A stretch of 64,000 bases of DNA from an uncultured Bacteroides sp. (GCA_949289345.1 CASENS010000017.1:32870-96869), one strand, 5' to 3'; shown: positions 1 through 11,342, counted from the stretch's first letter. The notes: generated by a model not told the origin, from the letters alone. A program made the numbers and translations.

Positions 1-1958
1 CGTTCATTAAGCGAAATTTTCCGTTCCCGATAAGCCGAAGCTTCTTCCTTCCGGCCTAACACGGAAGCGACCTTGGACATTGCATCGTAACACTGGCTGA
101 CAACACAATTGGTTATCAGTGCAACGGAAGCCGAGTCCGTCACATCAACGCCCTTAGGAGCCAGCCAATCTCCCAAGAACCAGCTACGGTAAGGAGTGTC
201 AGGCCAACGTTCCAACAAGCCATCCGGCATATATTGTTCCACATATTCCATCCAACTTTTCATCGTACCATAGTAGCGCTCCAACAAGCGGGTATCTCCA
301 TAATTAATATACGTTCTCCATGGCGCCAGCACCACAAAGCCACACCAATAAGGACCGCCACCGCCTCCACCACAAGGAGCCGTATGCGGCAAACTTCCGT
401 TTTCCCTCATAGCATCCTGCCAAGCCTGCATCCAATTCAAATAAGTAGGAGACACATCATACATTTCCTGAAGCGCCAAAGTAGACGAATTCCCATCGCC
501 TCCATATCCCATTCGTTCCAAATGCGGACAATCCACCATATAGCCGCTAAACGTCAGGCAACGCAACGTGTAGTTCACCATGTCGTGAATGGCATTCAAG
601 TCATTATCCGAACACTTGAACGAGGATGCCGACTGATAATCCCCATGAACCAAATGCGCTTTTATCTGTCGTGTCGTAGGCCGATAGGGAAGGTTGGACA
701 ACTTTACATAACGAAACGCATGATAATGAAACTTATTACAGAACTCATCACCACCGGGTTTACCGGAAGTCACATAAACATCTTTCTCTCCCTGTTCTTC
801 AATCTGCCCGTCCGGTTTCATGTAATCGCTATAAGACGCTACCACTTCATGACCGGTTGGCAATTGAGAAAGCTGTATTCCGAACCAACCCGTCAATACA
901 CGCCCCATATCTATCAGCCAAGTATCCTTGCCTAACGGGCTGATGCTTTTAGGAGCCAAGGTTTCTTGAATTCTATTTGGTTCACACATTTGCGGAGACA
1001 CCTTGTGACGCCGTATGTCCACCACCGCGACTTTTCCCCAAGGCCTTTTATCCAACTCCGAAGCGGACAGAACCGACGGAACCATACGGGCATCTATACG
1101 TTCGCCCCCAAAATGCAAAGCCTTCCAGCTTCCCATATCCACATAACCGCTCTCACTTCCCTGCCAAGTATCATCCGTAACCAGCCATGTTTTCCATTCG
1201 CCATCTTCCAACGCATCAAGCTCAGCTTTCACTACCGGACCTTCATATTGTGCACTGAAATGCCCGCCTTTCTTATACCACCCCACTCCTAGCCATAAAA
1301 CGATTTCATTCTTCCCGACTGACAACAACGGAGTGACATCATAGGTCACAATCAGGGAACGTTTATCCAATTGGGAAACCGCAGGAGACAGAACTTGCGT
1401 ATCGGCTTTTACGCCATTGACATACACTTCGTGATAACCTAATGAATTTACATGCAAGAATGCTGTGCGTCTGTTTTCCACAACAAAAGATTTCCGAAGC
1501 AATGGAGCACGCACATCACCTTGCGCCAGGCCAATATAATGTCCATGAAAATCTTCATGATCCAACAAACCTATCGAAAACTTTTGGACAGGACTCCATG
1601 CCGACAGTTCACCACGTTCGTTCCCCACACGCACCCGCCAATAGCACAGCATACGCGAACATAACGCCTTACCACCATAGGCTATCATTACCGACTCGTC
1701 CGACTCGACCCTACCCGAATTCCACAAATCAGCACTTCCTTCTAACAATCGAAGGCTGTCCGACCCGACTTGAATTTCATAACACTGCTGGCGCATAGGA
1801 ACCTCTCCCGTAATTTTCCAGCTAAAATGAGGGGATACATTGTCTATGCCAAGAGGATTTACCAAATTTTCACAACGCAAATCATGCAAATAAATGGAAT
1901 AAGCCCAAGATACCCCAATGTTCATAAAGCACAAAAAAGCGCAAACAAACTTTTTCAT
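1..1958 (-). CDS. alpha-L-rhamnosidase, GH78 family (3' end outside window)
   Basis: Probably removes terminal alpha-L-rhamnose from plant or host glycans in the periplasm or at the cell surface. The first 652 codons are present; the gene runs off the left edge. The start MKKFVCAFLCF opens a signal peptide of about 20 residues with no lipobox cysteine. The family signature VDCPHLERMGYGGDG is visible, with D476, E481 and D488 spaced as the substrate-binding and acid residues of characterised GH78 enzymes (D567, E572, D579 in Bacillus RhaB). By that spacing the catalytic base would sit about 270 residues after E481, beyond the edge. A cysteine-free run of six glycines lies shortly after the signature. 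The upstream gene is an AraC-type regulator on the same strand, a plausible local controller. Family assignment is strong; the exact substrate is unknown. Confidence 0.88.
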   Translation of the reverse strand, partial: MKKFVCAFLCFMNIGVSWAYSIYLHDLRCENLVNPLGIDNVSPHFSWKITGEVPMRQQCYEIQVGSDSLRLLEGSADLWNSGRVESDESVMIAYGGKALCSRMLCYWRVRVGNERGELSAWSPVQKFSIGLLDHEDFHGHYIGLAQGDVRAPLLRKSFVVENRRTAFLHVNSLGYHEVYVNGVKADTQVLSPAVSQLDKRSLIVTYDVTPLLSVGKNEIVLWLGVGWYKKGGHFSAQYEGPVVKAELDALEDGEWKTWLVTDDTWQGSESGYVDMGSWKALHFGGERIDARMVPSVLSASELDKRPWGKVAVVDIRRHKVSPQMCEPNRIQETLAPKSISPLGKDTWLIDMGRVLTGWFGIQLSQLPTGHEVVASYSDYMKPDGQIEEQGEKDVYVTSGKPGGDEFCNKFHYHAFRYVKLSNLPYRPTTRQIKAHLVHGDYQSASSFKCSDNDLNAIHDMVNYTLRCLTFSGYMVDCPHLERMGYGGDGNSSTLALQEMYDVSPTYLNWMQAWQDAMRENGSLPHTAPCGGGGGGPYWCGFVVLAPWRTYINYGDTRLLERYYGTMKSWMEYVEQYMPDGLLERWPDTPYRSWFLGDWLAPKGVDVTDSASVALITNCVVSQCYDAMSKVASVLGRKEEASAYRERKISLNE

Positions 1959-2059
1959 ATGAGAACAAATTTCTGATTAATGTCCACAAATGTAATGAGA
2001 AACAGAAAGGTACAATAATACTATTTTATCTATCATTCAGCTAAAAAAGAAGGAACCAA

Positions 2060-2131
2060 GGATAAATGGCAAAATATCGTTGGATAAATGGTCAACTATC
2101 CAAGGATAAATAGCAAAGCATCCTATGGATA
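2060..2131. repeat. intergenic 22-nt dyad array (GGATAAAT units)
   Basis: This is the main content of the 338-nt gap between the GH78 gene and the araC-like gene. GGATAAAT starts at 2060, 2082 and 2104, exactly 22 nt apart, and a degenerate GGAT follows at 2127. Each unit ends in ATC or ATCC, so it reads as a loose palindrome (GGAT...ATCC). No gene is visible here. The rest of the gap is AT-rich; a short GC-rich stretch at about 2238-2280 has no clear structure. Confidence 0.7.
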
Positions 2132-2296
2132 TGAAAGACAATTTCGTAAAACTAAAAAAGAAGCATTAGGGAGGGCCTTACTGAAGCCGAAATAGCGATG
2201 AAAACCCGTTGGAATAATACCATATTAATATATAGGAGCACTCGCTTCCCGAGGCTCCGCTTCCCTAACAGGCGGACAGGACTGACAAAGAAAGGT

Positions 2297-3184
2297 TCAA
2301 ATAAGGATCTTCGTCTTCCGGTAATTCTCACGGAACTCTTTCGGAGAACAACCTTTCTTACGCTTGAAAAGGCGGTTGAAGTTGGACAAGTTATTGAAGC
2401 CGCAATCATAACAGATTTCCGCAATGGTGCGGGAGGAATCAACCAACAGTCGGGTAGCAAAGCCCAAGCGAATGTCTATAATATAATCGGACAAGGTTTT
2501 CCCGGTACGTAAGTGAAAGAAACGACTGAAAGATACGGGAGTCATACCTACCATATCGGCCAAAAAGCCCAAACGTATCTCCTCCTGATAATGAGCTGCT
2601 ATATATTGCTGTATCTTCTGCACACGGCGACTATCGGAAGCTACTTCTATTTTAGCAAAGGAAGAACTGGAAAGAACACGGGCATCATCATACAAGGACA
2701 ATTCATAAAGAATGCGAAGAAAGTTCATCACGGCATAAAAGCCCTGCTCCTGTGAAGCCAGTTTATCAAGCCAATTGTACACTTTCATAATAGCCTGCAT
2801 CGGGAAACAAAGCCCACATTGGGCACGTTCCAACATCTTGCGGATACTATTAAATTGGTTCTTATTGATAAAATTCTGAAAGAAAAGATCCGACGAAAAC
2901 TGAATAGTGATTTCACGTATGTCTTTAGAAGTACACTCGTGCTGTTCCCACACATGCTCCAACTCTTTACCGGTAATCAAAACCAAATCATAGTCACCTA
3001 TAATCTCAGAGGAATCACCCACAACGCGACGGACGCCCGAAGCATGTTCCGTAAAGTTCAATTCATACTCCGCATGACAATGAATGGGATAGGTAAACTC
3101 GGTTTTCCGGCGGTCCGCTATATAAAAGCAGTCGCGTTCCGATAAAGGGGTGATTTCCCTCATGATATGGTTTATATCTTCCAT
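2297..3184 (-). CDS. AraC-family transcriptional regulator
   Basis: A 295-residue DNA-binding regulator. The N-terminal part (about residues 20-100, with HCHAEYELNF) looks like the cupin sensor domain of AraC proteins. The C-terminal 100 residues carry two helix-turn-helix motifs, including IAEICYDCGFNNLSNFNRLFK and the typical ending GCSPKEFRENYR. It is likely to sense a sugar or sugar derivative and act on a neighbouring carbohydrate gene. The next gene on the same strand is the GH78 rhamnosidase. The GH97 gene upstream is separated by a strong terminator, so the regulator has its own promoter. The target and effector are inferred only from position. Confidence 0.9.
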   Translation of the reverse strand: MEDINHIMREITPLSERDCFYIADRRKTEFTYPIHCHAEYELNFTEHASGVRRVVGDSSEIIGDYDLVLITGKELEHVWEQHECTSKDIREITIQFSSDLFFQNFINKNQFNSIRKMLERAQCGLCFPMQAIMKVYNWLDKLASQEQGFYAVMNFLRILYELSLYDDARVLSSSSFAKIEVASDSRRVQKIQQYIAAHYQEEIRLGFLADMVGMTPVSFSRFFHLRTGKTLSDYIIDIRLGFATRLLVDSSRTIAEICYDCGFNNLSNFNRLFKRKKGCSPKEFRENYRKTKILI

Positions 3185-3224
3185 ACTGATAATAAGATTT
3201 TAAGCAACCTTTTATTCGACCAAA

Positions 3225-3232
3225 CAAATATA
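3225..3232 (-). promoter_or_regulatory. Bacteroides -7 element upstream of the araC-like gene
   Basis: TATATTTG on the minus strand, 41 nt before the ATG, matches TAnnTTTG. No convincing -33 TTTG was found at 19-20 nt. Confidence 0.5.
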
Positions 3233-3265
3233 TTAATTTTGGACGACATAGCCACATCAATACAA

Positions 3266-3304
3266 GAAAAAAAATAAAAGGCGCGCCAACAGCATGGCAC
3301 GCCC
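3266..3304 (-). terminator. rho-independent terminator of the GH97 gene
   Basis: On the minus strand GGCGTGCC, an 8-nt loop and GGCGCGCC are followed by a T-rich run (TTTTATTTTTTTT). The stem is 8 bp with one G-T pair. It begins 40 nt after the GH97 stop and separates that gene from the regulator downstream. Confidence 0.85.
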
Positions 3305-3343
3305 CAACCTTAAAAACCTATTGAAAACTTAGGGAAATCCCTT

Positions 3344-5524
<2,181 letters not shown>

Positions 5525-5534
5525 TTAATCGACA

Positions 5535-5542
5535 CAAAAGTA
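5535..5542 (-). promoter_or_regulatory. -7 element upstream of the GH97 gene
   Basis: TACTTTTG on the minus strand, 26 nt before the start codon, fits TAnnTTTG. The -33 box is not clear. Confidence 0.5.
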
Positions 5543-5765
5543 GGCAAAGCCGCCACCTCCGCGAAACAAAGTGTGACAAAAAGATTGGCAAAGGCATAGC
5601 AAACGTTTGCACCAGCGCATGGTCCGTCGGTTCATGCAACGGGGAGAAGCAGGCAGAACAAAATCCATACAAATTTTCTTATAAAGACAGAGCTACTTCG
5701 AAGGTGGGAAAATCCGCAGGCCATAAAAAATCTGCTGAGCCTTTAAACGCCCATGCCGGGCATAC

Positions 5766-5800
5766 CATAAAAAAAGGACGCGTCGGAATGACGCATCCTC
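5766..5800 (-). terminator. terminator of tRNA-Gln
   Basis: On the minus strand AGGATGCGTC, loop ATTCC and GACGCGTCCT form a 10-bp stem with one G-T pair, followed by a T run. It begins a few bases after the tRNA 3' end. Confidence 0.88.
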
Positions 5801-5806
5801 ATTTCG

Positions 5807-5877
5807 TTGGGCTACCTGGATTCGAACCAGGAATGACAGGACCAGAATCTGTAGTGTTACCATTACACCATAGCCCA
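5807..5877 (-). tRNA. tRNA-Gln (anticodon CTG)
   Basis: The minus strand folds as a tRNA. The acceptor arm pairs TGGGCTA with TAGCCCA, the discriminator is A, and no CCA is encoded. The T arm is CCTGG-TTCGAAT-CCAGG. The anticodon loop TTCTGGT places CTG at positions 34-36, reading CAG glutamine codons. The last anticodon-stem pair looks like an A-C mismatch. It has its own -7 element and terminator, so it is a single transcription unit. Confidence 0.93.
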
Positions 5878-5907
5878 ATACATGGCCACCTTTCGGTTTT
5901 GCGGTTG

Positions 5908-5915
5908 CAAAGATA
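5908..5915 (-). promoter_or_regulatory. -7 element of the tRNA-Gln promoter
   Basis: TATCTTTG on the minus strand, about 30 nt before the tRNA 5' end. A TTTTTG lies 16 nt further upstream, slightly close for a -33 box. Confidence 0.6.
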
Positions 5916-6062
5916 CGAACTTTTTTAAAAACAAAAACTATTTTGGAGTTTTTTTCTTCGATAAAATGATAATATGGCTTTTTCCAAAGACTTATATCCC
6001 TAAAAAAAATCAAAAAACAAAAGAGTTTTCACTTTTTCAGCTATAGATACAAGAAAAGGGCG

Positions 6063-6070
6063 TATATTTG
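6063..6070 (+). promoter_or_regulatory. -7 element for rsfS-ftsH-cdsA
   Basis: TATATTTG, 30 nt before the rsfS ATG, fits TAnnTTTG. The -33 region is AT-rich without an obvious TTTG. Confidence 0.5.
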
Positions 6071-6100
6071 CCAACTGTTTAAAAACCATAACAACGTATA

Positions 6101-6460
6101 ATGAACGAAACGAAAAAACTGATTGAACAAATCACTGAAGGTATTCAAGATAAAAAAGGGAAAAAGATAGTCATTGCGGATTTGACGCAAATAGACGATA
6201 CCATTTGCAAGTATTTCATCATCTGCCAAGGGAACTCCCCCAGCCAGGTAACAGCCATTGTAGAATCCGTAAGAGAATTCGCCCGCAAGGGAGCCAACGT
6301 CAAGCCTTATGCCATAGACGGACTCCGAAACGCCCAATGGGTGGCCATGGATTATGCGGATGTGTTGGTACATGTCTTTATGCCAGAAGCCAGAGAATTC
6401 TATAATCTGGAAACTTTATGGGCAGATGCCCGATTAACTCAAATTCCTGATCTCGACTGA
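6101..6460 (+). CDS. rsfS: ribosome silencing factor RsfS (Iojap/YbeB family)
   Basis: A 119-residue protein that in other bacteria binds ribosomal protein uL14 and blocks 50S-30S joining when nutrients are short. The whole length fits the Iojap fold, with the family segments IVIADLTQIDD, YFIICQGNSPSQV, YAIDGL, WVAMDYADVLVHVF and a C-terminal YNLETLWADA. First gene of a likely operon: ftsH begins 7 nt after its stop. rsfS-ftsH-cdsA is a recurrent order in Bacteroidetes. Confidence 0.95.
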   Translation: MNETKKLIEQITEGIQDKKGKKIVIADLTQIDDTICKYFIICQGNSPSQVTAIVESVREFARKGANVKPYAIDGLRNAQWVAMDYADVLVHVFMPEAREFYNLETLWADARLTQIPDLD

Positions 6461-6467
6461 TACGCGT

Positions 6468-8543
6468 ATGAACAACCTCAATAACAATAAGCCAACAAAC
6501 GACAAGACGCGCTTCAAGTTCAACTTGAACTGGTTCTATCTGTTGATACTATTAATGATAGGTGTCCTGTGGTTTACCAACTTGAACAGCTCCACCTCCA
6601 AAAACATTCCTTACAATGAATTCAGAAGCTACGTCAAGCAAGGATATGTAGACAGAGTCATCGGTTATGATGACAATACCGTGGAAGCTTACATCAAGGC
6701 ACAGCATGTGAAAGATGTTTTCGGAAGTGACTCCAGCCGTGTAGGCCGCAATCCGATGATTGCCACCGAGGCACCATCACGAGAAAGCCTGGAGAACTTC
6801 CTGCAAGAGGCCCGATTTGAAGGCTCCATTACCTACGAAAAGAAAGGGAACTACATGGGAGCCATTTTCTGGAACCTACTGCCAATTCTTTTCTTTATTG
6901 GATTCTGGATATATTTGTCCCGCCGATGGAGCGGAGGAGCGGGAGCCGGTGGAGGAGGAATCTTCAACGTCGGGCGTTCAAAAGCTCAACTTTTTGAAAA
7001 AGGTTCCAATAATGTAAAGGTCACTTTTAAAGACGTGGCCGGATTGGCTGAAGCCAAACAGGAGGTACAGGAAATCGTTGAGTTCCTGAAAGAGCCTCAA
7101 AAATATACCGACTTGGGAGGTAAAATTCCCAAAGGAGCCTTGCTGGTTGGCCCTCCGGGAACCGGCAAGACATTGCTGGCTAAAGCTGTTGCCGGCGAGG
7201 CTGATGTACCGTTCTTCTCATTGGCCGGTTCCGATTTTGTGGAAATGTTTGTCGGAGTGGGAGCTTCACGCGTGCGCGACCTTTTCCGCCAAGCCAAGGA
7301 GAAAGCACCGTGTATCATATTTATCGACGAGATAGACGCCGTAGGACGCGCCCGCGCCAAAGCAGCCGCCATGGGTGGAAATGATGAACGTGAGAATACG
7401 CTGAACCAGTTGCTAACCGAAATGGACGGTTTCGGTTCCAATAGTGGTATCATCATATTGGCTGCGACCAACCGTGTAGACGTACTGGACAAAGCCTTAC
7501 TCCGTGCCGGACGTTTTGACCGCCAAATACATGTAGACTTACCAGACCTGAACGAACGTAAAGAGGTATTCGGCGTACATCTGCGCCCGCTCAAGCTGGA
7601 CAGCACGGTAGACGTAGACTTACTGGCCCGCCAGACACCGGGATTTTCGGGCGCTGATATTGCCAACGTATGTAACGAAGCCGCACTGATAGCCGCCCGT
7701 CATGGCAAGAAATCTGTAGGCAAACAAGATTTTCTGGATGCCGTAGACCGCATCGTGGGCGGATTGGAAAAGAAAACAAAAATCACGACGGAGGAGGAAC
7801 GCCGTTCCATCGCCATCCACGAGGCCGGACACGCCAGCATATCTTGGCTGCTACAATACGCCAACCCGCTTATCAAAGTCACCATCGTACCACGCGGACG
7901 GGCATTAGGAGCCGCCTGGTATTTGCCCGAAGAACGTCAAATAACAACCAAGGAACAAATGCTCGATGAGATGTGCGCAACGCTTGGCGGAAGAGCTGCC
8001 GAAGACTTGTTTTTAGGACGTATATCTACCGGTGCCATGAATGACTTGGAACGCGTGACCAAACAGGCATACGGCATGATAGCCTACTTGGGCATGAGTG
8101 AAAAACTGCCTAACCTGTGCTATTACAGCAACGATGAATATTCGTTCCAACGCCCCTACAGTGAGAAAACGGCCGAACTGATTGACGAGGAAGTGAAACG
8201 TATGGTGAACGAACAATACGCACGCGCCAAACAGATCCTGGCCGAACACCAGGAAGGGCACAACCGATTGGCGCAATTGCTAATAGACAAGGAAGTCATC
8301 TTCTCCGATGATGTGGAACAGATATTCGGTCCGCGCCCATGGGCTTCGCGTTCGGAAGAAATTATCACCGCCAACGAGACCGCCAAGGCGTTGAAGAAAG
8401 TGGCTGAAGAAGAAAGCCGGAAAGCGGAACAGGCCGTGAAGGAAGTCAAGGAACAGGCTCAAGCTACCGCACCCGCACTCCCGGCAAAGCCTGCCGAACA
8501 GAAAGGCAAGGAAGAAGAGAAAGGAAATGAGCCTAAAGCGTAA
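6468..8543 (+). CDS. ftsH: ATP-dependent zinc metalloprotease FtsH
   Basis: A membrane-anchored AAA+ protease that degrades misassembled membrane proteins and selected regulators; 691 residues. Two membrane segments (about 20-40 and 137-155) flank the periplasmic FtsH extracellular domain. The AAA module has Walker A GPPGTGKT at 228-235, Walker [12 protein letters not shown], and the second region of homology [19 protein letters not shown]. The zinc site is HEAGH at 451-455. The last 50 residues are an Ala/Glu/Lys-rich tail. It lies between rsfS and cdsA on the same strand. Confidence 0.97.
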   Translation: MNNLNNNKPTNDKTRFKFNLNWFYLLILLMIGVLWFTNLNSSTSKNIPYNEFRSYVKQGYVDRVIGYDDNTVEAYIKAQHVKDVFGSDSSRVGRNPMIATEAPSRESLENFLQEARFEGSITYEKKGNYMGAIFWNLLPILFFIGFWIYLSRRWSGGAGAGGGGIFNVGRSKAQLFEKGSNNVKVTFKDVAGLAEAKQEVQEIVEFLKEPQKYTDLGGKIPKGALLVGPPGTGKTLLAKAVAGEADVPFFSLAGSDFVEMFVGVGASRVRDLFRQAKEKAPCIIFIDEIDAVGRARAKAAAMGGNDERENTLNQLLTEMDGFGSNSGIIILAATNRVDVLDKALLRAGRFDRQIHVDLPDLNERKEVFGVHLRPLKLDSTVDVDLLARQTPGFSGADIANVCNEAALIAARHGKKSVGKQDFLDAVDRIVGGLEKKTKITTEEERRSIAIHEAGHASISWLLQYANPLIKVTIVPRGRALGAAWYLPEERQITTKEQMLDEMCATLGGRAAEDLFLGRISTGAMNDLERVTKQAYGMIAYLGMSEKLPNLCYYSNDEYSFQRPYSEKTAELIDEEVKRMVNEQYARAKQILAEHQEGHNRLAQLLIDKEVIFSDDVEQIFGPRPWASRSEEIITANETAKALKKVAEEESRKAEQAVKEVKEQAQATAPALPAKPAEQKGKEEEKGNEPKA

Positions 8544-8569
8544 TCGTCTGTATATATTAATATGGTGTA

Positions 8570-8576
8570 AGGAGGA
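8570..8576 (+). promoter_or_regulatory. strong Shine-Dalgarno site for cdsA
   Basis: AAGGAGG sits 6 nt before a GTG start. Strong Shine-Dalgarno sequences are uncommon in Bacteroidetes, where AT-rich leaders are usual. The site supports the GTG as the real start. Confidence 0.7.
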
Positions 8577-8582
8577 AAAAAC

Positions 8583-9422
8583 GTGAAAAGTAATCTCATC
8601 CAACGCACTATAACAGGTATCGTGTTTGTTGTAGTGTTGGTGGGCTGCATTCTTTGGAGTCCTATTTCGTTCAGTCTGCTGTTTACGCTCATTGCCGCAC
8701 TTAGCGTGCATGAGTTCGGGCATCTGATGAATGTGTACAACAGAATGAGCATGAATAAAACAATCACTGCGTTAGGTGCCGCTTACCTATTTATGGCCTT
8801 GGGAAGTTTCTGCATCGGAGCGACCGATGCCCGTATTTTCCTGCCCTATCTGTTCCTCTTACTTTACGTAATGATAACGGAGCTGTATTTGAAAAAAGCC
8901 AATCCGTTGGGCAACTGGGCATGCTCTATGCTAAGCCAGCTTTATGTAGCTTTGCCATTTGCCTTGCTCAACATCCTGGCCTACCACAATTCTCCGGAAA
9001 ATAGTAGCGTGACCTACAACCCCATTCTGCCTTTGTCCATTTTCGTATTTATCTGGCTGAGTGATACGGGAGCTTACTGCGTAGGGTCGCTTATCGGAAA
9101 GCATCGCTTGTTCGAGCGCATTTCGCCCAAGAAGTCATGGGAAGGGAGTATTGGCGGAGCAGTTTTCTCCATCGCGTCCTCGCTAATCTTTGCTCACTGC
9201 TATCCATTCTTTTCAATCGCTCAATGGGCAGGTTTAGCCGCAATTGTGGTGGTATTCGGCACGTGGGGAGACTTAACCGAATCGTTGATGAAACGCCAGT
9301 TGGGCATCAAGGATTCCGGTAACATCCTGCCCGGACATGGCGGCATGCTCGACCGTTTCGACAGCGCTTTGATGGCCATTCCGGCAGCGGTCATTTACCT
9401 CTACGTTTTAACATTATTCTAA
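8583..9422 (+). CDS. cdsA: phosphatidate cytidylyltransferase CdsA
   Basis: Makes CDP-diacylglycerol from CTP and phosphatidic acid, the branch point of phospholipid synthesis, in the inner membrane. 279 residues with about eight hydrophobic segments. The family signature is in the C-terminal half: LSDTGAYCVGSLIGKHRLFERISPKKSWEG, then GDLTESLMKRQLGIKDSGNILPGHGGMLDRFDS. The start is GTG behind a strong ribosome-binding site, 39 nt after the ftsH stop, so it is probably co-transcribed with ftsH. Confidence 0.96.
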   Translation: MKSNLIQRTITGIVFVVVLVGCILWSPISFSLLFTLIAALSVHEFGHLMNVYNRMSMNKTITALGAAYLFMALGSFCIGATDARIFLPYLFLLLYVMITELYLKKANPLGNWACSMLSQLYVALPFALLNILAYHNSPENSSVTYNPILPLSIFVFIWLSDTGAYCVGSLIGKHRLFERISPKKSWEGSIGGAVFSIASSLIFAHCYPFFSIAQWAGLAAIVVVFGTWGDLTESLMKRQLGIKDSGNILPGHGGMLDRFDSALMAIPAAVIYLYVLTLF

Positions 9423-9445
9423 AAGATATCAATCAATAAGATTGC

Positions 9446-10003
9446 ATGGAAGCGAAAAAAGCACTGATAATGCCCGTACTGTTCCTCTGCGCAGTCAGCT
9501 TCAGCGGTTGCATGGACAACAGGGAGAAGCTCCACTATGAAAACGGCTGGTATCATGTCATACAAGGACAGGAGGACAGCATTGCCCGAGAGCCCATTGT
9601 AACTGTAAAAGATATTGTCAGGCTCCGCCTGGATTCCGACTATTTCGGAAAGTACGCAATTGTCGGACAAATCAGCAAGCATAAACTGAAAAGATGGGGC
9701 GATGAGACCGAAAAAGCAATCGGACAGAAAATCGCCTTTGTCTTCAACGATACAGTTATAACAGCCCCACAGGTTAATTGCAGAATAGAGAGCGGAACAT
9801 TCCAAATAACATCATTGTCCGACAGTAGTCTGCCCGCGATTTTCGAGGCTCTCCGAAAAGAAAAAATTGGTTCTATTGAAGTTTTGTTCACTGGATGGGA
9901 AAAAGACTCTATCTATAATACATTCAGCCAAGAGCAAAAAGATTCGATACGTCTGAGCATGGATTATTGGGATGCTAAAGCAATCTCACAAGGGTTTGAA
10001 TAA
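9446..10003 (+). CDS. lipoprotein resembling the SecD P1 head subdomain
   Basis: A 185-residue predicted lipoprotein with signal peptide and lipobox FSGC (Cys22). The stretch from about residue 62 to 150 (W..ET...IGQKIAFVFNDTVITAPQVNC.IESGTFQI) resembles the head of the first periplasmic domain of SecD, where W..LT...G..IA..L...V..AP.I...I..G...I is typical. There are no membrane segments, so it is not a SecDF transporter. It starts 24 nt after cdsA and may belong to that operon. The role is unknown; secA lies 6 kb away in a separate unit. Confidence 0.65.
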   Translation: MEAKKALIMPVLFLCAVSFSGCMDNREKLHYENGWYHVIQGQEDSIAREPIVTVKDIVRLRLDSDYFGKYAIVGQISKHKLKRWGDETEKAIGQKIAFVFNDTVITAPQVNCRIESGTFQITSLSDSSLPAIFEALRKEKIGSIEVLFTGWEKDSIYNTFSQEQKDSIRLSMDYWDAKAISQGFE

Positions 10004-10161
10004 TTGTCACGGCGGGAAGAAACCGAATGCGGCACAGGAAATCAGCAGCAAGCTTAAATAGTTGTTACCACAGAAAGTAAACCTGTTGTTTATATACAGC
10101 GGCACCTATAGCAGCCCGATTACAATGGAGACTGGTGGCGCCAGAATGCCCCAACACGACA

Positions 10162-10206
10162 AGAAGCCCTCGCAAACCGGATATTCATCCGCCTTCGAGG
10201 GCTTCT
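10162..10206. terminator. hairpin between converging genes
   Basis: AGAAGCCCTCG at 10162-10172 pairs perfectly with CGAGGGCTTCT at 10196-10206 around a 23-nt loop. It lies between two genes that end toward each other and may serve both, but neither strand has a clear T run. Confidence 0.5.
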
Positions 10207-10233
10207 TCATAAAGACATATCAATCAAAAAGTC

Positions 10234-10980
10234 CTATTTCAACCGCATCTGCGAAAAGTCCATATCATTCGCCAACTTAGCCTGGGAATGGTCAACTTCC
10301 ATGAAATCAAACGCTACTTCCACCTCTCCATTCACCGCACTGTTCAATGTCAGTTTAATGCCTTTCGTCCCTTCCGTAATATTCAGGCTGTTCAAGTTGT
10401 ATGAAACAATTCCCGGATAATCTACACCAGTCACATCGTCATAATCGTTGTAACGAAGTTCCAAATGAACGTACCCGTCCTCTCCATACAGTTCGGCATC
10501 GTCTTGCGGACGTACCAAGCTGATACGGTGTTTCTCCTTGGCCGGCAGGTTTTGCACAAAAATGATGTTCATGTAACCGCCACTTATACTGATATCACCT
10601 TGATAGATAGTCACCGGATCATTACCGAATTCCGCGTCAGTCTCCGGTGTCAGCGTTTCCACCTGCTTGGTCAATACATTTTGAATGCCTAAGATTTTGA
10701 CAGCATGGTCATAACCCGCATAGTCATCCCACAAAGGATTGAAATACGTTATCACACGCTGACCGTCAACAGGCGTATACCATCCCATATCAGTATTAAC
10801 AGGCCAAAGCGTCCCCCACACATCGCAATCCAAATAAAACGCGCCTCCATCTACCCGAACCGTTGCCCACAAGAGAGGGGTAAAGTCACCGACCGAATAC
10901 CCATCATCATCACTACACGATTGCATTGCCGGCATTAACGCCAGACAAAGCAACATTACAAACCAATGTATTCTCTTCAT
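10234..10980 (-). CDS. NigD-like lipoprotein
   Basis: A 248-residue predicted lipoprotein; the lipobox is MQSC (Cys22), followed by acidic residues SDDDG, a pattern linked to surface export in Bacteroidetes. The length, the N-terminal beta-rich segment (LLWATVRVDGGAFYLDCDVWGTLWPVN) and the C-terminal sandwich (YVHLELRYNDYDD, VSYNL) match the NigD-like family of Bacteroides, found in bacteriocin-like gene clusters and elsewhere without known function. It stands alone here with no peptide-export genes nearby. Confidence 0.75.
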   Translation of the reverse strand: MKRIHWFVMLLCLALMPAMQSCSDDDGYSVGDFTPLLWATVRVDGGAFYLDCDVWGTLWPVNTDMGWYTPVDGQRVITYFNPLWDDYAGYDHAVKILGIQNVLTKQVETLTPETDAEFGNDPVTIYQGDISISGGYMNIIFVQNLPAKEKHRISLVRPQDDAELYGEDGYVHLELRYNDYDDVTGVDYPGIVSYNLNSLNITEGTKGIKLTLNSAVNGEVEVAFDFMEVDHSQAKLANDMDFSQMRLK

Positions 10981-11257
10981 AAGTTGTTCTCCTTATTAAT
11001 AGTTTCTGATAAAGAAATAGAAAAAATGGAGCTTTACTGCATCAGTCCGATACAATTTAACACTATTATAACGTTAAACAAATCTTTTAAGCAGCCTTGC
11101 AATCTATACTGAAAAGAGGTTATCTTTCACGCTTTCACAAGTTTCGGTTGTGAAATTTCACCGCAGTAATCAGTCATACAGTGTTTTACGGTGAAACATG
11201 ATAGAGGTGCCGAAGACAACAAATGCCCTGTTCACACTCCCGTGAAAGGCATACAAA

Positions 11258-11342
11258 TAAAACATACCTTCTTTTGGTTCAAATCATACGATCCTTTGAA
11301 GTAGAACTAACTATCTTTTGGGGTAAAACATACGGTGATTTC
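11258..11342 (-). repeat. 22-nt periodic repeat, inverted copy of the one at 63629
   Basis: Read on the minus strand this aligns without gaps over about 85 nt to 63629-63717; both begin GAAATCACCGTATGTTTT and then share CAAAAGATAGTTAGTT. Internally CTTTTG-like boxes recur at 11271, 11293 and 11315 on the plus strand, 22 nt apart. Confidence 0.75.

Noticed and set aside
234-1976. Several plus-strand frames at the left edge
   Set aside because: The minus strand carries one continuous GH78 frame through this whole stretch with signal peptide and catalytic motif.
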